Source: Vespula vulgaris (taxonomy: Eukaryota; Arthropoda; Insecta; Hymenoptera; Vespidae). From it: a stretch of 64,000 nucleotides of DNA. Of this stretch, positions 25,050-37,452 are shown one piece after another; the first letter of the stretch is position 1; the number at the start of each line of letters is the position of its first letter. The stretch lies in assembly GCF_905475345.1 (NCBI RefSeq), contig NC_066599.1, positions 3,035,001 through 3,099,000 on the forward strand, in the 5' to 3' direction. The notes under the pieces were generated by a model, which did no database searches, was not told where the DNA came from, and saw only the letters and a list, made by a program, of their open reading frames with translations. A program made the position numbers and the translations under genes.

Positions 25050-25070
25050 GTACGTACATACATACATACA
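24984..25070. repeat. (GT)n(TA)n(CATA)n compound microsatellite
   Basis: GT run to about 24997, TA run to 25048, then CGTACGTACATACATACATA. It gives long Ile/Tyr frames on both strands that are not genes. Confidence 0.95.
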
Positions 25071-26643
25071 TATTTACATATTTATATATGTAGACACAAT
25101 CAACAAACCTCTCACGCATTCTTTAATGAAATTCGTTATGCATACATATGTATATATAAGAGATAAAGATTGATGAAGAAACGTCATACTTTTATGCTTG
25201 TGAATGCATACGATTAATATATAGTTAACTCGTTTAGTGTTTAACAGCATACAAAAAATTGATACATTTTTTTTTCTTTTTTTATTTCGTTCTCTAACTT
25301 TTGACGTTCAAACGTCAAAATTCATTTCGTTTATATATAAATAATAATCTATAACAAACAAAAATTATTATCTTTTTTATGTCATCCTCATCGACATTGT
25401 TTCATTCCTTTTTCACGAAGATATTTTCATAAAAGGTAGGTAACAAAAATTCAATGGTCAGTTATAACAAGAAACCGGTTAAATGGCATAAATAAATAAA
25501 TAAATAAATAAGAAAATAATAATCTCTACACTCTTATGCACATTTTAGCTTCTTATTTTACTTTATTATTAAATATACCACGACGATTATGAAGATATTA
25601 TGAGATAAAATACATTTTATAAAAAGATATGTTCTTCTTTTTCCTCAATCTCTTTTTTTCTGTTTCCTTTTCTTCTTCGTTCTTTTTTTTTTTTGGAATA
25701 CAGAACGATCGTTAAAATAATTCTTAGAATGATGAAGAAAATATAGAATTGATCTTCTGCTTAATATTGATTAACGCCATTTCAAAACTTTTCCATTGAA
25801 TTATCATTTTTTCCTCCTCCTCCTCCTCCTTCTTCTTCTTACTTTTCTTTTTTGTTCTTCTTATTTAGTTCACAAAATACAATATTTCTTGGAATCATTA
25901 TTTGTTTGCTTCTTTGTTATTTTCAAAAGAAATATCTGTGCATATGAAAACAAAATAGTCCTTACAAAATTCCGAATGCGTGTCACTCCGATTTTATTTT
26001 ATTCGAGGACGACTTACAATAGTTTGTACATACACACACACACACACACATATATATATGTATATATGTATGTACATACGTATGTAAGTAAATATACTTG
26101 TACAAGTCAACAGGTGTATGTTAAGAGAAAGAAAAGAAAAAGGAGAGAGGAAAATGAAGAAGAATAAGTCAAGAAAAAAAAGGAAAGAAAAAAGAAGAGA
26201 ACAAAAAAAAAACAAAAAAGAAAAAGAAAATACGTACAATGTAACATTAAAAAGTTTAAAAGGTCAATGTCGACTTTGAGTGTTCGAAGAATAAACATTA
26301 GGAAATCTTTGATAGTGACGATTATTAGCTTGTTTCTTTTTTTCATTTCCACTTCCTAATCCTCTTCTCAATGAGTTTCCTTGACTTTGAATCGAGAAAA
26401 AGTTATTTTCTTTCCTCACCTCTCTCTCTTCATATACACACATATACACATACTCACACACTTATGTACGTATGTGTATGTACGTACATATGTTTGTACG
26501 TATGTATCATGTATGCGTGATAGAATGTGTAGGTGGAACACATGGGCCACAATTGTTTCAGTGATTGTAACTCTGACTAACTCTGAATAACTCAGAGATG
26601 GTAGCTGTTGGTTGGAGGGGTCGGAGGGGAAGAAGAATACCAC

Positions 26644-26681
26644 TATAAGGTCCACGCACGACGGCTTCACTCTTATTCAGT
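26644..26681 (+). promoter_or_regulatory. Core promoter of JHBP-5 (TATAAG plus TCAGT initiator)
   Basis: TATAAG at 26644-26649 is followed by a consensus arthropod initiator TCAGT at 26677-26681, with its A 35 bp from the first T of the TATA box. The start codon is at 26827, giving a leader of about 148 nt. A G-rich patch (26610-26635) lies just upstream, as at JHBP-4. Confidence 0.7.
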
Positions 26682-26826
26682 TCCAGTCCGAGCATCCATC
26701 GAGTATCATTCGCGAATTGTTTCCGTATAAAAAAATTCATTCGGAGAATCTTCGAGAAAATTAGATATACAGATCTATATATATTTCATCGAAATTCAAA
26801 TATATTCGATCGAATCAGAAGCAATC

Positions 26827-26926
26827 ATGAGGTGCGTCGTCTTGTTCCTTGTCAACCTGACATTACTTTCTCTGATCATCGATTTTGGCCAATCTATGGA
26901 CTTGCGTGAGTAAAAGAAATTAGATA

Positions 26927-26961
<35 letters not shown>

Positions 26962-29900
26962 AATAACAAATAAAATACATAATATAATTATCAATTGAAT
27001 TGACATTTCTTTGCTCGCGAAATTTTTTTTATTTTCGGCTCAAGTTCTCATCAAAAATTTATCAAGTTTCTAATACTTTGTAGAAATATTCGATCATGAT
27101 GAAGCGTCGTGTATATATTTATATATAATATTTTTTTTTTATTTTATTGCTTTTATTAAATTTTATTTTTCTTTAGCCGATTTCCTTCACGTTTGTAAAC
27201 GTAGCGATCCTAACATCGTTAATTGCATCACCGAAAGTGTAGAATATTTGAAGCCTTATCTTCAGAAAGGTGTACCAGAATACAATATACCATCATTGGA
27301 GCCACTTTTATTGAAACAACTCATTGCTAGTGAAAAATCTGGTCTCAGGATAAATGCTAAGAATGTAGAAGCTTATGGCGCCAGTGACTTTACCATAACC
27401 AATTTGAAGTAAGCTATGATCTTATAATCGAAATTAAATATTTCACGATGATAGAGACAATTATAATATAATCAACATATTTCCGAGATGTATTAAGAGA
27501 TAAGTAATACAAATTCTAATCGACTTATCTGTTGCATTCAAGAGTTATACTTTAGAAAAAAAAGTTACGCTTTAGAAAAAAAATATATTGATAATCATGA
27601 ATTTTTATTAACCGGATTACAGCTGATTCCGATTAAATCTCGTTTGTCATTGATTGGTTGTTGATTCATAGTAAATATAATTTATTTATGTTTCTTTTTC
27701 TTTTAATCGGACAGTGAAAAAACTTAATTAATATACATAAAAATTCGAGAAAAGGGAAGAATGAGGCGTTTGAATAATACAAATTATTTTGAAAAATGGA
27801 AAGGATTTTCGATTCATTTTTATTTTTTATTATTATTGTTATCTTTCTTTCATAATTCAGGAATGATTGAATAATTTTTACTCGTCGTTTGATTTAAGAA
27901 TGCGAAGGTCGATAGATCGTAAAATTCGAGTATATTGAACCGGTTGTGTTAAATCGGTTAAATTTGTTATAAAGTTAAAAGAACAAGAACATTTATGACT
28001 AATAAAAGATTATGAATCAGGAAATGAGAAATATGATAGCGCCGTTAGATTCAAGTCTATCGATATCATCTATCGTAATTCTCAAATGATACGAGAGTGT
28101 TATACCGCGAGCAAATTGACACGTGGCTCTTCATGATCAATTAATATTAATAACGAGAATTATCCGAGGTGTACAGTCATCTTTATGATTTATTTTATTA
28201 ACGTGCGAAACTCGTTAGAAAACAATTATTAATGTGATATATCTCAATGTAATCGTTTCCATTTCTCTAAAAACAAAGAATGAAATTGGTCGAAAATTTC
28301 TTTTTTTAAATTGTTCATTTCGAAGTCATTTAAAATTTCACAAGTATATTGACGACATTATATAATTCTTTTCTCTCTCTCCCTTTTTTTTTTTTAATAT
28401 TACAGTAAAGATTAATTGAATAAATTGATTTACACAAGAACTTCGAGATTCGCTAATAATATACGATTGTTAAAATTGTTAACTAATAACTAAGAAACAG
28501 AAAAAGAAAAGAGATATATAAATAAGATTACTATGGTATGATTCTATCGAATAAAATTAATTTATATTCTTTAACGTGACGAGCTATTGTTTTTTTATTT
28601 TGTAAAAAAAAAGAAAAAGAAAAGTATTACGTATAAAAGCTATTAAACGATACAAAAAGAAAAAGAGAAATATATATATACATACAGAAAAATAATTTTA
28701 TATTCTATTCTATAATAAACTATTTTTTCTGTCCTGTTTTCTTTAAAAAAAAAAAGATACTAAAAACCGATTAAACGGTTAAGTCGATTTATAAAGGATC
28801 CTTGATGTCCGCTAGTTTCGCACGAGTGATCACTAGTATCCTATAAAAGAAAAAGGAATAAAAAAAAAAAAAAAAGAGAAAAGAAAAAAGGAAAACAGAA
28901 AAAGATAGAAAGAAATAAATGAACAAAATTACGTCGATTGATCATTCGATCCTGGCGAGCAAGATTACTTTATATTCCGCTTACGGTAGTGAATACGACC
29001 GTGACACGAGTGCTTGAAATGCGAATTCGAAAACAATTGTCGTGTTACTACATGGCTATGGTTGTTACCTTATTTAAAAAAAAAAAGGAGGATAATCGTT
29101 GATAGATAATAAAATGGCGAAGACAACGGAAACGACCATTTGAAATACGAATTAGTGAAAGTACATAGTGTGGTTGACCTGAAAAGTATTCTACTATTAT
29201 CTTCTTTCTCATATTTTTTTCCTGTTCTTTTTTTCTTTTTTTTTTACTTTCTTGTTTGCCCTATCTTTGCTTATGTCATGTTTAATTTGAAAAGTATCCT
29301 CTACGATTTTTTTCTCTTATGTATTTTTATTATCCTATTTTCGTGCGTGTTTAATTATCGTGCAATACACGTAGGAAGAGGTCATCGAACGATTCTTGTT
29401 CACGATTTATAGCTAAACCTGTTCCTGATTTTATTCGATTTTACTTGTATAAAAATCTTTTCTTCTATTTTTCAGAAATACGAACATTTTTCTAAATGTT
29501 GATTTTTATTGTTCAAGAAAATTCCGAACGAACATCAGCCAGTATAATTCTAGAGAATTATTAACAAGTAGTTTAGTTTTAAAATGATTGAACGATCCAT
29601 AGCAAATTAGTAACATACCTGATTTGAATTATTTAAGTGCATAGAATCAAATCTTCTCATTTCGTTTCAACAATTTCGAAGTAATTGTTAACTTTCATTG
29701 TTTAAAAAAATTCAGAACGATCATCAGCCAGTATAATTCTAAAGAATTATTAAAAACTAGTTTATTTTAAAATGATTGAACGATCCATAGCAAATTGGCA
29801 TCAGACCTGATTTGAAGTATTTAAGTGCATAGAATTAAATCTTCTCATTTCGTTTCAAAGTTTTCGAAGTACTTATTAACTTTTATTGTCCAAGAAAATT

Positions 29901-30690
29901 CAAAACGATTACTGGTCAGTATAATTCTAAAAGATTATTAAATTATAGTTTATTCTAAAATCATTAAAATGATTAAAAGATTCATAACAAATTAATACTA
30001 TATCTGATTTGTATTATCCAACTTGTTAATATCAAATCATTTCTCTTCTTTTCTCTACAATCTAAGTATTAATTTTCATTTTCATTACAAAGAAACTTAA
30101 TAAACAAAGCTTCCAATATAATCCTAAAAAAAGAAATAAATAAAAGAAAAGTATGAAACAATAATTAATTAATTAATTAATTAAAAAACATTCTTTTTTT
30201 CTCAGAAAATCAAGAAACGTGTTATACTTGTAATTTCTTTTCTCCCAACCATAGGGTGAACTTAGACGAATTGATCTTCGCAATGGAAATCAAACTGCCA
30301 CACTTACACGTCAAAGGCACATATGAGATCAATGGGAAAATATTACTTTTGCCAATTGAAGGATCCGGACCAATGACTGGAAACTTTACTCAATGTACCG
30401 GATCGGTCACGGTACATGCCATGAAACGTCAGCTACCAAACGGGGAGAATCATGTGCAGATCGACGAATTTAAAATGAGGATCACAGTTGGCAAGGGTAC
30501 CTTAAATCTAGATAATCTTTTTGGCGGTGAAAAGGTACTCGGTGATGTTATCAATACAGCGATCAACAGCAATTTCGATGCATTCATTAAAGAATTACAA
30601 CCATTGATCGAGAAAGCATTATCGGATGCTTTCCGTGAAATCGCAAATAGTATTGTCAGTAATTTCACTTACGAGCAACTCTTCCCATAA
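26827..30690 (+). CDS. JHBP-5, secreted takeout/JHBP-family protein
   Basis: Three exons: 26827-26905, 27177-27408 and 30255-30690 (747 nt, 248 residues). The signal peptide is about residues 1-23 (MRCVVLFLVNLTLLSLIIDF...). Cys33 and Cys43 (VCKRSDPNIVNC) form the conserved pair. GVPEYNIPSLEPL follows, then KLPHLHVKGTYEINGKILLLPIEGSG and GNFT, the NLFGGEKVLG motif, and the end YEQLFP. Cys151 (FTQCTG) is unpaired by count and unusual. Its exon structure matches JHBP-10: signal exon, one middle exon, then a single long last exon entered in phase 2 at K/VN or K/FD. The two genes are probably close relatives. Intron 2 is 2.85 kb and contains a 187-bp-period tandem array. AATAAA lies 14 nt past the stop (30704-30709) and again at 30970-30975. 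Confidence 0.94.
29490..30130. repeat. Tandem repeat in JHBP-5 intron 2, about 187-bp period, three to four copies
   Basis: The block ATCAGCCAGTATAATTCTA-AGAATTATTA, then GATTGAACGATCCATAGCAA, then CTGATTTGAA-TATTTAAGTGCATAGAAT and TCTTCTCATTTCGTTTCAA recurs near 29533 and 29722 at high identity. More diverged copies follow near 29911 and about 30095. The array sits directly upstream of the last exon. Confidence 0.85.
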
Positions 30691-32410
30691 TATTAGAAAA
30701 AGAAATAAACTCTGAAAAAAAAGAGAAAAATCGAAAATAAAAAAAAAAAGGAAAAGGTAGAAAAAGAAAAAAAGAATATAAAACAGAAAGAAACAAATCG
30801 AAAGAAAAGAAACAAAGAATCTGACAATATGAATGACGCGATTCCTAACGCGATTATGTCAATGATCGGACATTATTAATACTCGCGATAATAATTCGTC
30901 ATTGACATTATCGAAAATTGTTAAAACTACCTCTGAATTTTTAACATACTTATAAGTATTCCAAGATTGAATAAAATCGATGCACGTCGAAAATTCGTTC
31001 TTCTCTTTCTATATTTGAATTATTATATATCCGTCTAAGATATATTCTATTATCTTATTAAAAGTATTTCGATGTTATTTTCGCGATAACGTTTCGATGA
31101 CGAAGACGTTTTATTGACACTTTCGGTCGTAAACATCTACGAATTTCAATTTATATTCAACAAGTATAATCTCTTAAGTTTCTTTTTTTTTTTTTCTTTT
31201 TCTTTATCAGTATACGTAACTTTTCAATCGATTTGTATTCGAGCCTGTGACTCTCAAATCGAATTGTAAAAGTTATGTAATTAATGAAACAAAAAAAAAA
31301 AAAAAAAGAAAAAGGAAAATAAAAGGATAAAGGAAAAGAAACCAATTATAAAAACAAATAATCCTAATTATTACCAAGAGATTTTTTGTTTCGTTTATCG
31401 ACGTGCATTAAAAATCTTGATCTTATTTTTCGAAACGAAAAAAAAAGTAATAAAAAACAAAAGAAAGAAAAAAAAAAAAGAAACAAACAAGAACTAGCAA
31501 TTTTAAATAACGTCTAGCGAATACATACAATAGATAATATATACTCTGGTCGATAGGTATTATAAACAGGTGTATTTACTATACAAATAGTCAATAATTT
31601 ATAAGTGTGTAGTTTTTAACGCCTTTAAGACGCAACATACGCAATAAAGCAATCGTTATATTAAAAACTTTTATTTTATTATTTAAAAAGAAAAACCATG
31701 TTTAAAAAATAAAAAATAATCCCGGCTCTCATTATGACAAAATTATATAATAATTATTTTTCAGCTCGACTGAAGATTGAAAGAGAGACAGAGAGAAAAA
31801 AAAGATAATCGTGTCTGGTAATCATTGTAGAAAAAAAAAGAAATAATAACAACAACAACAACAATTATAATAATAATGTTCTATTCAAGATTTTTTTTAT
31901 TAAAGCTATCACAAGATCGGACAAGAAATTGACCTATTTGGAAAAAAGATTTCTTCTCGAACGAAAGAACGAAAGGATGAACGATTACTTCTCGATATCA
32001 ACCAAGGTCATGATGATGTTACATTATCTATATACCTCGTCATTGTATTTCTACCTGTGCTGACGTTACTAATCAGTCGTTCTTGCATCAGCATAAATAT
32101 TGTGTCATCTTGAGTCACTTCCTGTATCTTTTTTTTTTCGATCTTCGTTAAATAATAACAAATTTGTTTATTTATTTATTTATTTATTTATTTCTTTATT
32201 TATTCATTCATTCGTTTTTCCCCCTTCTTTTTTTCTATTAAAGAAAAAATTAAACAGATTTAAGGATAGATATCGTACTGGTAAAAAAGTAACATTAACA
32301 TCGTGCGAAGTTAATACAAATTTCTTAACAAACGATTTTATTCTTTTGACTATTCGAAAAAAATAAAAGGAAGAAAAAGAAGATAAAGAAGAAAAGAAAG
32401 AAAAGAAGAT
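30691..32410. other. 3' spacer between convergent JHBP-5 and JHBP-6
   Basis: About 1.7 kb, non-coding, with many poly-A/T runs and a (TTTA)n run at about 32166-32193. It holds both 3' ends. Candidate signals are at 30704 and 30970 for JHBP-5. For JHBP-6, a minus-strand AATAAA overlaps its stop codon (32410-32415). Confidence 0.65.
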
Positions 32411-32823
32411 TTATTCCCTATCAGGTAAAATTTCATCATAATGGAAATGTTTAACCATATTGTTGCTAATTTTGAGTATATTCTCCGAAATACTCTTTTC
32501 TATGCTTGGTAGAATAATAGTGATTATGTCATTTTTATTATTGCCGAAGAAATTGTTGAAGGCTTTTGTTAAGGTGCTGTCGGTGTTATTCTCTGGTTGA
32601 ATATCTATAGCGATATCCTTGAAGTTCAGTTTAGTTGTCATCGAAAAGAAGTACATATATTTTTTACCATCCTTTTCTATTAATTTATAACGGAGCAATA
32701 CTTTTGCCGTCACGTTATCTGTAAAAGAATTCCTTTTCAAATGATTATTTACGCGCGGATGTCTATATTGAAAGATATTTTACAATTGAAAAATGTTGTG
32801 TGAGATTTGATTTGAAAAAATGA

Positions 32824-32868
<45 letters not shown>

Positions 32869-33525
32869 AAAGAAAAAACGACAAACACGTAATATCTAAA
32901 GTATTACGCAATGAAACAGATCGCTTAAAGATACTAATTATCATGAATGAAAATAAAAACGATCGATGATTATGAAGAATAATAAAAATTGTTTAATAAT
33001 TTACTTATATCTGCCGTGATCTTTCCTTGGTCAACGATAGGAACTAAAATTTTTGTGTTTACATCATAATCAGCTTTGATATTTAACTGTGGATACAAGA
33101 TAGTGGCATCGATTTGTTGCTTTTCGACATCAGGTTTCAAATTTAACGGCCAATAGTTTTCAAGTCCGTGGATTATCAGTTTCTTTGCCTCTATATGAAC
33201 ATTTGGTTGATCGACGAATATTAGATCATTCAAGATCAAAGGAGAAATAGATGGGACCTCTAATTCTGGTATTCCTTTTATTAATTCATCTCGAATTTGT
33301 TCGATGCTGTTAAGAATACACTCGTTCAATTTTGGATTCCTCCGACCACATATATGAATGTACGAAGCTATAGAAATAAAATTAAATTAAATCAAATCAA
33401 ATCAAATAAACTAAAAATAAAAAAGACAGGAAATCGTTAGAATTATCCTTGAATACGTTTCGAGTAAGTAATTTTCTTTTTTTATGGTTTTGTTATCTCA
33501 TAGTCACTTCCTGATAAAAAACAAA

Positions 33526-33573
<48 letters not shown>

Positions 33574-33819
33574 TATAAACATAACTACATAGTAATTTAT
33601 AGAATATCACTATCTTTGGATTACTTTATTTCATTTTTTCTTTTTATGCTTCTCTCTGTTTTTCTTTTTCCTTTTTATTAACTCAACTGTTCCGCCTTTA
33701 TACCATTAAATCGTTCAAAGTGTAATAAATCACATAATCACGTATTAAGTTCAATTTTTTATTTCGATCATTTTATATTTATTCTCCAACTCTCGCTGTT
33801 GTTTTATTTCTTCTTCTTC

Positions 33820-33879
<60 letters not shown>

Positions 33880-34154
33880 CACTAATATTATAAAAATCGC
33901 ACGTAAACAAAAATTGGAGAGTAACTAGCAATAACTTTCTTCATTTCACTTCAAAAACGCGGAAGTGAAAATCTCAAAAGAGAAAAAAAGAAAAAAAAAA
34001 ACAGAAAAGAATAAAAAATAAAATTGTAATATGACGAATTTCATTAATTGAAAAATGTAATATTATAATTCTCAATTTTCACAAATAAACACTCACGAAT
34101 TTCGGTCATCGCAAGATTAATCAGAAGAAGTAGTACGAAAGATTTGACGAACAT
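32411..34154 (-). CDS. JHBP-6, divergent secreted takeout/JHBP-family protein
   Basis: Three exons on the minus strand: 34097-34154, 33005-33367 and 32411-32718 (729 nt, 242 residues), the shortest member here. The signal peptide is about residues 1-19 (MFVKSFVLLLLINLAMTEI). Cys26 and Cys36 (ICGRRNPKLNEC) form the pair, then GIPELEVPSISPL. The N-terminal part resembles JHBP-7 (NECI-NSIE...GIPEL). The second half has diverged: the usual LPxxGxG strand reads VPIVDQGKIT, and the NLF-GD-VLG motif seen in JHBP-5, 7 and 10 is replaced by an Asn/Asp-rich stretch (IQPENNTDSTL). It still ends with a family-like YDEILPDRE. The long exon 2 fuses segments that are separate exons in JHBP-7. Transcription runs towards JHBP-5. 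Confidence 0.91.
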
Positions 34155-34265
34155 TTTGAGATATTATCGATTAGTATGGGACAGATAGAGGAGAGTAAAA
34201 TACATCCACACGGATTAAAGCGCGTTAAAAGACTACAAGACATCTGTAAGTCTTATTTCTTCTGC

Positions 34266-34273
34266 TATATATA
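34266..34273 (-). promoter_or_regulatory. TATA box of JHBP-6
   Basis: On the minus strand the sequence reads GTATATATAGCAG, 112 bp upstream of the start codon. This predicts a transcription start near 34242 and a leader of about 88 nt. The surroundings are less AT-rich than most of the spacer, which lowers the chance of a random match. Confidence 0.6.
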
Positions 34274-34859
34274 CACTTTGCGGAACTCAACCATTCCTCC
34301 CGAGATGTATAAATACTGAATCATCAAAGTCCAGGGCCATGGTCGTATGGGATATCTACGTATTAGCTGTTAATATTTCCCCCTCTTTGCATAGATTTAT
34401 TTCCCCTATTCTCTTTTTCTATTATATTTATAATCATATTGTTATCAGAACGTATATTGAGAGTCACATTAAATCAAATTTCATAAGATCTGTGTTTATA
34501 GCTTATCATTTTCTTGTTTTTTTTTCTATTTTATTAATTTACATAGATATAACAGCGAATTACAAAGTATGTTGAGTTCGTAAATGAATATGCACATAAA
34601 TATACATTATATACACGCGTATCTATAAGTCTCACATATATATCTAATTAGGTATATATATGTGTAAGTATATATTTACACACATACATACATACATACA
34701 TATATGTATATAATATGTACGTATGATAATACAGTCAGACTAACAATAAAACCTATCATGACATTTTTTCTTTGTACGATTTTTAATAAATAATTTTTTA
34801 AAGAATTTTTTTCAATAAAATAAATATATTGAATCTCAATATAAAATGATTCTTTTGTT

Positions 34860-34902
<43 letters not shown>

Positions 34903-35669
34903 TATATTCACTTTTATTTCCAACCAGTCGTTAATATTTTTCCTCTCGTCTGTTGTCCGACTAAAATTAACAGCGAATTACATCGTCTCTCTGTTTTATT
35001 GATAGTCAAAGATCTTGAAAATTTCTAAGGAATATTTTTCGCTAAACTTTTTTTCTCATACAACATAAATATTATCGAGATTATGATCGATTATTTCTAA
35101 GAAACAGTAACAAGTTCTATCTATCGCATATAATTATTATATAATCAATTTCAATCACCAACATATATTAATATTCACGAACGTTTTTAATAACGATGAA
35201 AGATAATATGAACTTTGTAATAATGATTATAACATTTCTGTTTAACTGAATCTGATCGATATTACGTTACGAATCTTAGACTTTCATCCCTTCTAAAAGA
35301 TCAACTAATTCTAACGTTTTCTTTTGAGTTACTATTTCAATTTTTATTAGTAAACAAAAAAATATAGATAATCGTTGTACGAAGAGAGTAAAAGATTGAA
35401 AGACAAAGAAATGAATAGATAGACTGATAGATAGATGATAGATAAATAGAGAAAGAGAGAAAGAAAGAGAAAAAGAGATAGAGAGAAAGAGAGAGAAAAG
35501 AATGTTTGAACCATTCGCAATTCCTAAAGACAGAAATGGCATTCGTACTTCGCGAGAAATAGAAAGTTACGGAGGAGAAACCGTTTTTCTATCCTTTTAC
35601 TTTGTTTCTTCTCTAGTTTTATATAAATTACGAACTACAGTTCTAAGTAACTATATTTACTTTTTCATT

Positions 35670-36310
35670 TTTTAAGGAACGAAGTATAATCAATTGATAG
35701 ATCTAATCGATGAAACAAAATCCGACGATTAAGTCAACGTTCGTCGAAAAGAGATAAAAAGAGAGATAAAGACAACGAAAAAAAAAGAAAGATAAATGTT
35801 TACTTTGATTCGAAAAAAGAAAAAAGACAGGAGAGGAAACTGGAAATATTTTTATATTTTTTTTGCTTTACTTCTTTCTCTGTTTCAAATGATATTTAAA
35901 AAAAAGATTTTTAAAAACCAATTTTTTTTTTTTTATTTACGAAGGGAAAAGTATAATTAATTCGCAGATCTAATCAAAATCTGACGTTAAACGATCCTTT
36001 AAGAAAAACATCAGAAAAAGAAAAAAAAGAGAGGTAGAGAGAGAGAGAAAAACTCGATGAAAAAATAATATAGAAAAAATGAAGGAGAAAAATATGAACA
36101 ATCTAATAAAAAGATCTGACATTAAACGATTCTAAAATATGATTTCTAAAATAAAAAAAAACTATGATAAAGAAAGAAAGAAAGAAAGAAAGAAGTATAA
36201 ATAATTTTGTTATGAAGACAATTTAGGTGCATAATAATGAGGATAATTAAATCGCGAATTTAATCAAAATCTGATATTAAACGATTCTAAGCAAACTAAT
36301 ATATATATAT
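35670..36310. repeat. Very degenerate repeated segments, spaced about 150-260 bp
   Basis: A phrase of the form GTATAATYAATT-GCAGATCTAATCAAAATCTGAYRTTAAACGATTCTAA recurs near 35685, 35950, 36100 and 36245, with purine-rich filler between copies. The alignment is loose, so the copy limits are uncertain. Confidence 0.5.
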
Positions 36311-37087
36311 ATATATATGCATATATAAAAAAAAAAGAAAAGAAAGAAGAAAAAAAGAGAAGAACTATAGAAACAAATAGAAATAACTTTGTTATAAATA
36401 CGATCGAAAAACAGAAGTATGGCGAAGAAGTATTAACAATAACAATAATTTAATTGTTTAACGATTAAAATATGATTGATTAAACGATCGTACAGAAAAG
36501 ATCACGTATACGTACGTATGAAAAAAAAAATAAAATAAAATAAAATAAAATAATAAAAAAAAAAATAAGACAAAAGGGAAAGAAAAGAAAAGAAAAGAAA
36601 GAAGGAAGGAAAGAAAAAGAAAAGAACAGAAGGAAAAGAAAAAAGGCAGAAAGACGTAAAAAATAATTTCTTTACAAAAAAAGTTGGAAAAGACAGAGAT
36701 AGCTCAGTTAGGGTGGGGAAAGGTAGGGGATATGGATCGATGAAAAGTTGATTCTTTTAACCAATTCGCAAGAGTACGTTCTCCGCTCCCGTTAGGTGGG
36801 ATATCGTTGGTATTAACCAATGGACGTCAAGTAGCACGAGGTAATCAACTGTAACCGAATGTAATAGTGCAAGAATCTCAGGTGCTGCGTCCTGACTTTT
36901 AGCGTATGCTATGGTGTTACTCGTACGATAGCACATAGCATCATCATTATCATCCCTGTAACGTTTGCGTACGTGTCGATCGGATTAGCTGTACTCGCTA
37001 GCTATTCTGCGATCATTTCGTTCGATCAGTTATTTAGTTTGGATCGTTTGGATCGTTCTCATTGTCATTTGGATCAGTTCTCTCGCG

Positions 37088-37386
37088 ATGGTTCGCGTCT
37101 ACATATTCATCGAAATCTGGTACGTTTATTTGTACCATCTACTATTTTGGAAATTTATTTCCTTTTTTCCTTTTTCCTCTTTTTTCCTTGGAACTATGTA
37201 TCATATCTTTATCGATTTTTAATGATCTTTCGCTTTTGGTTTATTGCCGGACGTTGTTATCATTGTTATCATTGTTATCATTGTTTCTTGTTACTTTGCG
37301 TTCATGCATATATCATTTTCACGGTCTGCTTTTAAATGTTGTTCTGTATAATAATGATAATAATAATAGTAATAATAGTAATAATG

Positions 37387-37452
<66 letters not shown>

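Larger units (their letters stand above)
21986..26826. other. 4.8-kb gene-free spacer between JHBP-4 and JHBP-5
   Basis: The longest spacer in the array. I found no coding exon. Contents: a possible JHBP-4 polyadenylation signal at 22609-22614, a (TTA)n run at 22187-22248, a two-copy tandem repeat at about 22820-23020, (GT)n at about 23453-23478, a long purine-rich A/G tract at 23530-23780, (TA)n at 24587-24629, a (GT)n(TA)n(CGTA)n compound repeat at 24984-25070, (CA)n at 26031-26050, and the JHBP-5 promoter at about 26644. Confidence 0.7.
34155..37087. other. Divergent spacer between JHBP-6 (-) and JHBP-7 (+)
   Basis: About 2.9 kb, non-coding. Left end: JHBP-6 promoter. Middle: a CT run (34863-34894) and purine-rich DNA with loosely repeated segments at 35670-36310. 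Right end: a GC-richer patch (36700-37087) that probably holds the JHBP-7 promoter and leader. A TCAGT initiator-like match lies at 37026-37030, without a TATA box about 30 bp upstream. Confidence 0.6.

Noticed and set aside
24587..25070. Repeat-rich stretch considered as a CRISPR-like array or satellite
   Set aside because: It consists of simple dinucleotide and tetranucleotide runs with no repeat-spacer structure.
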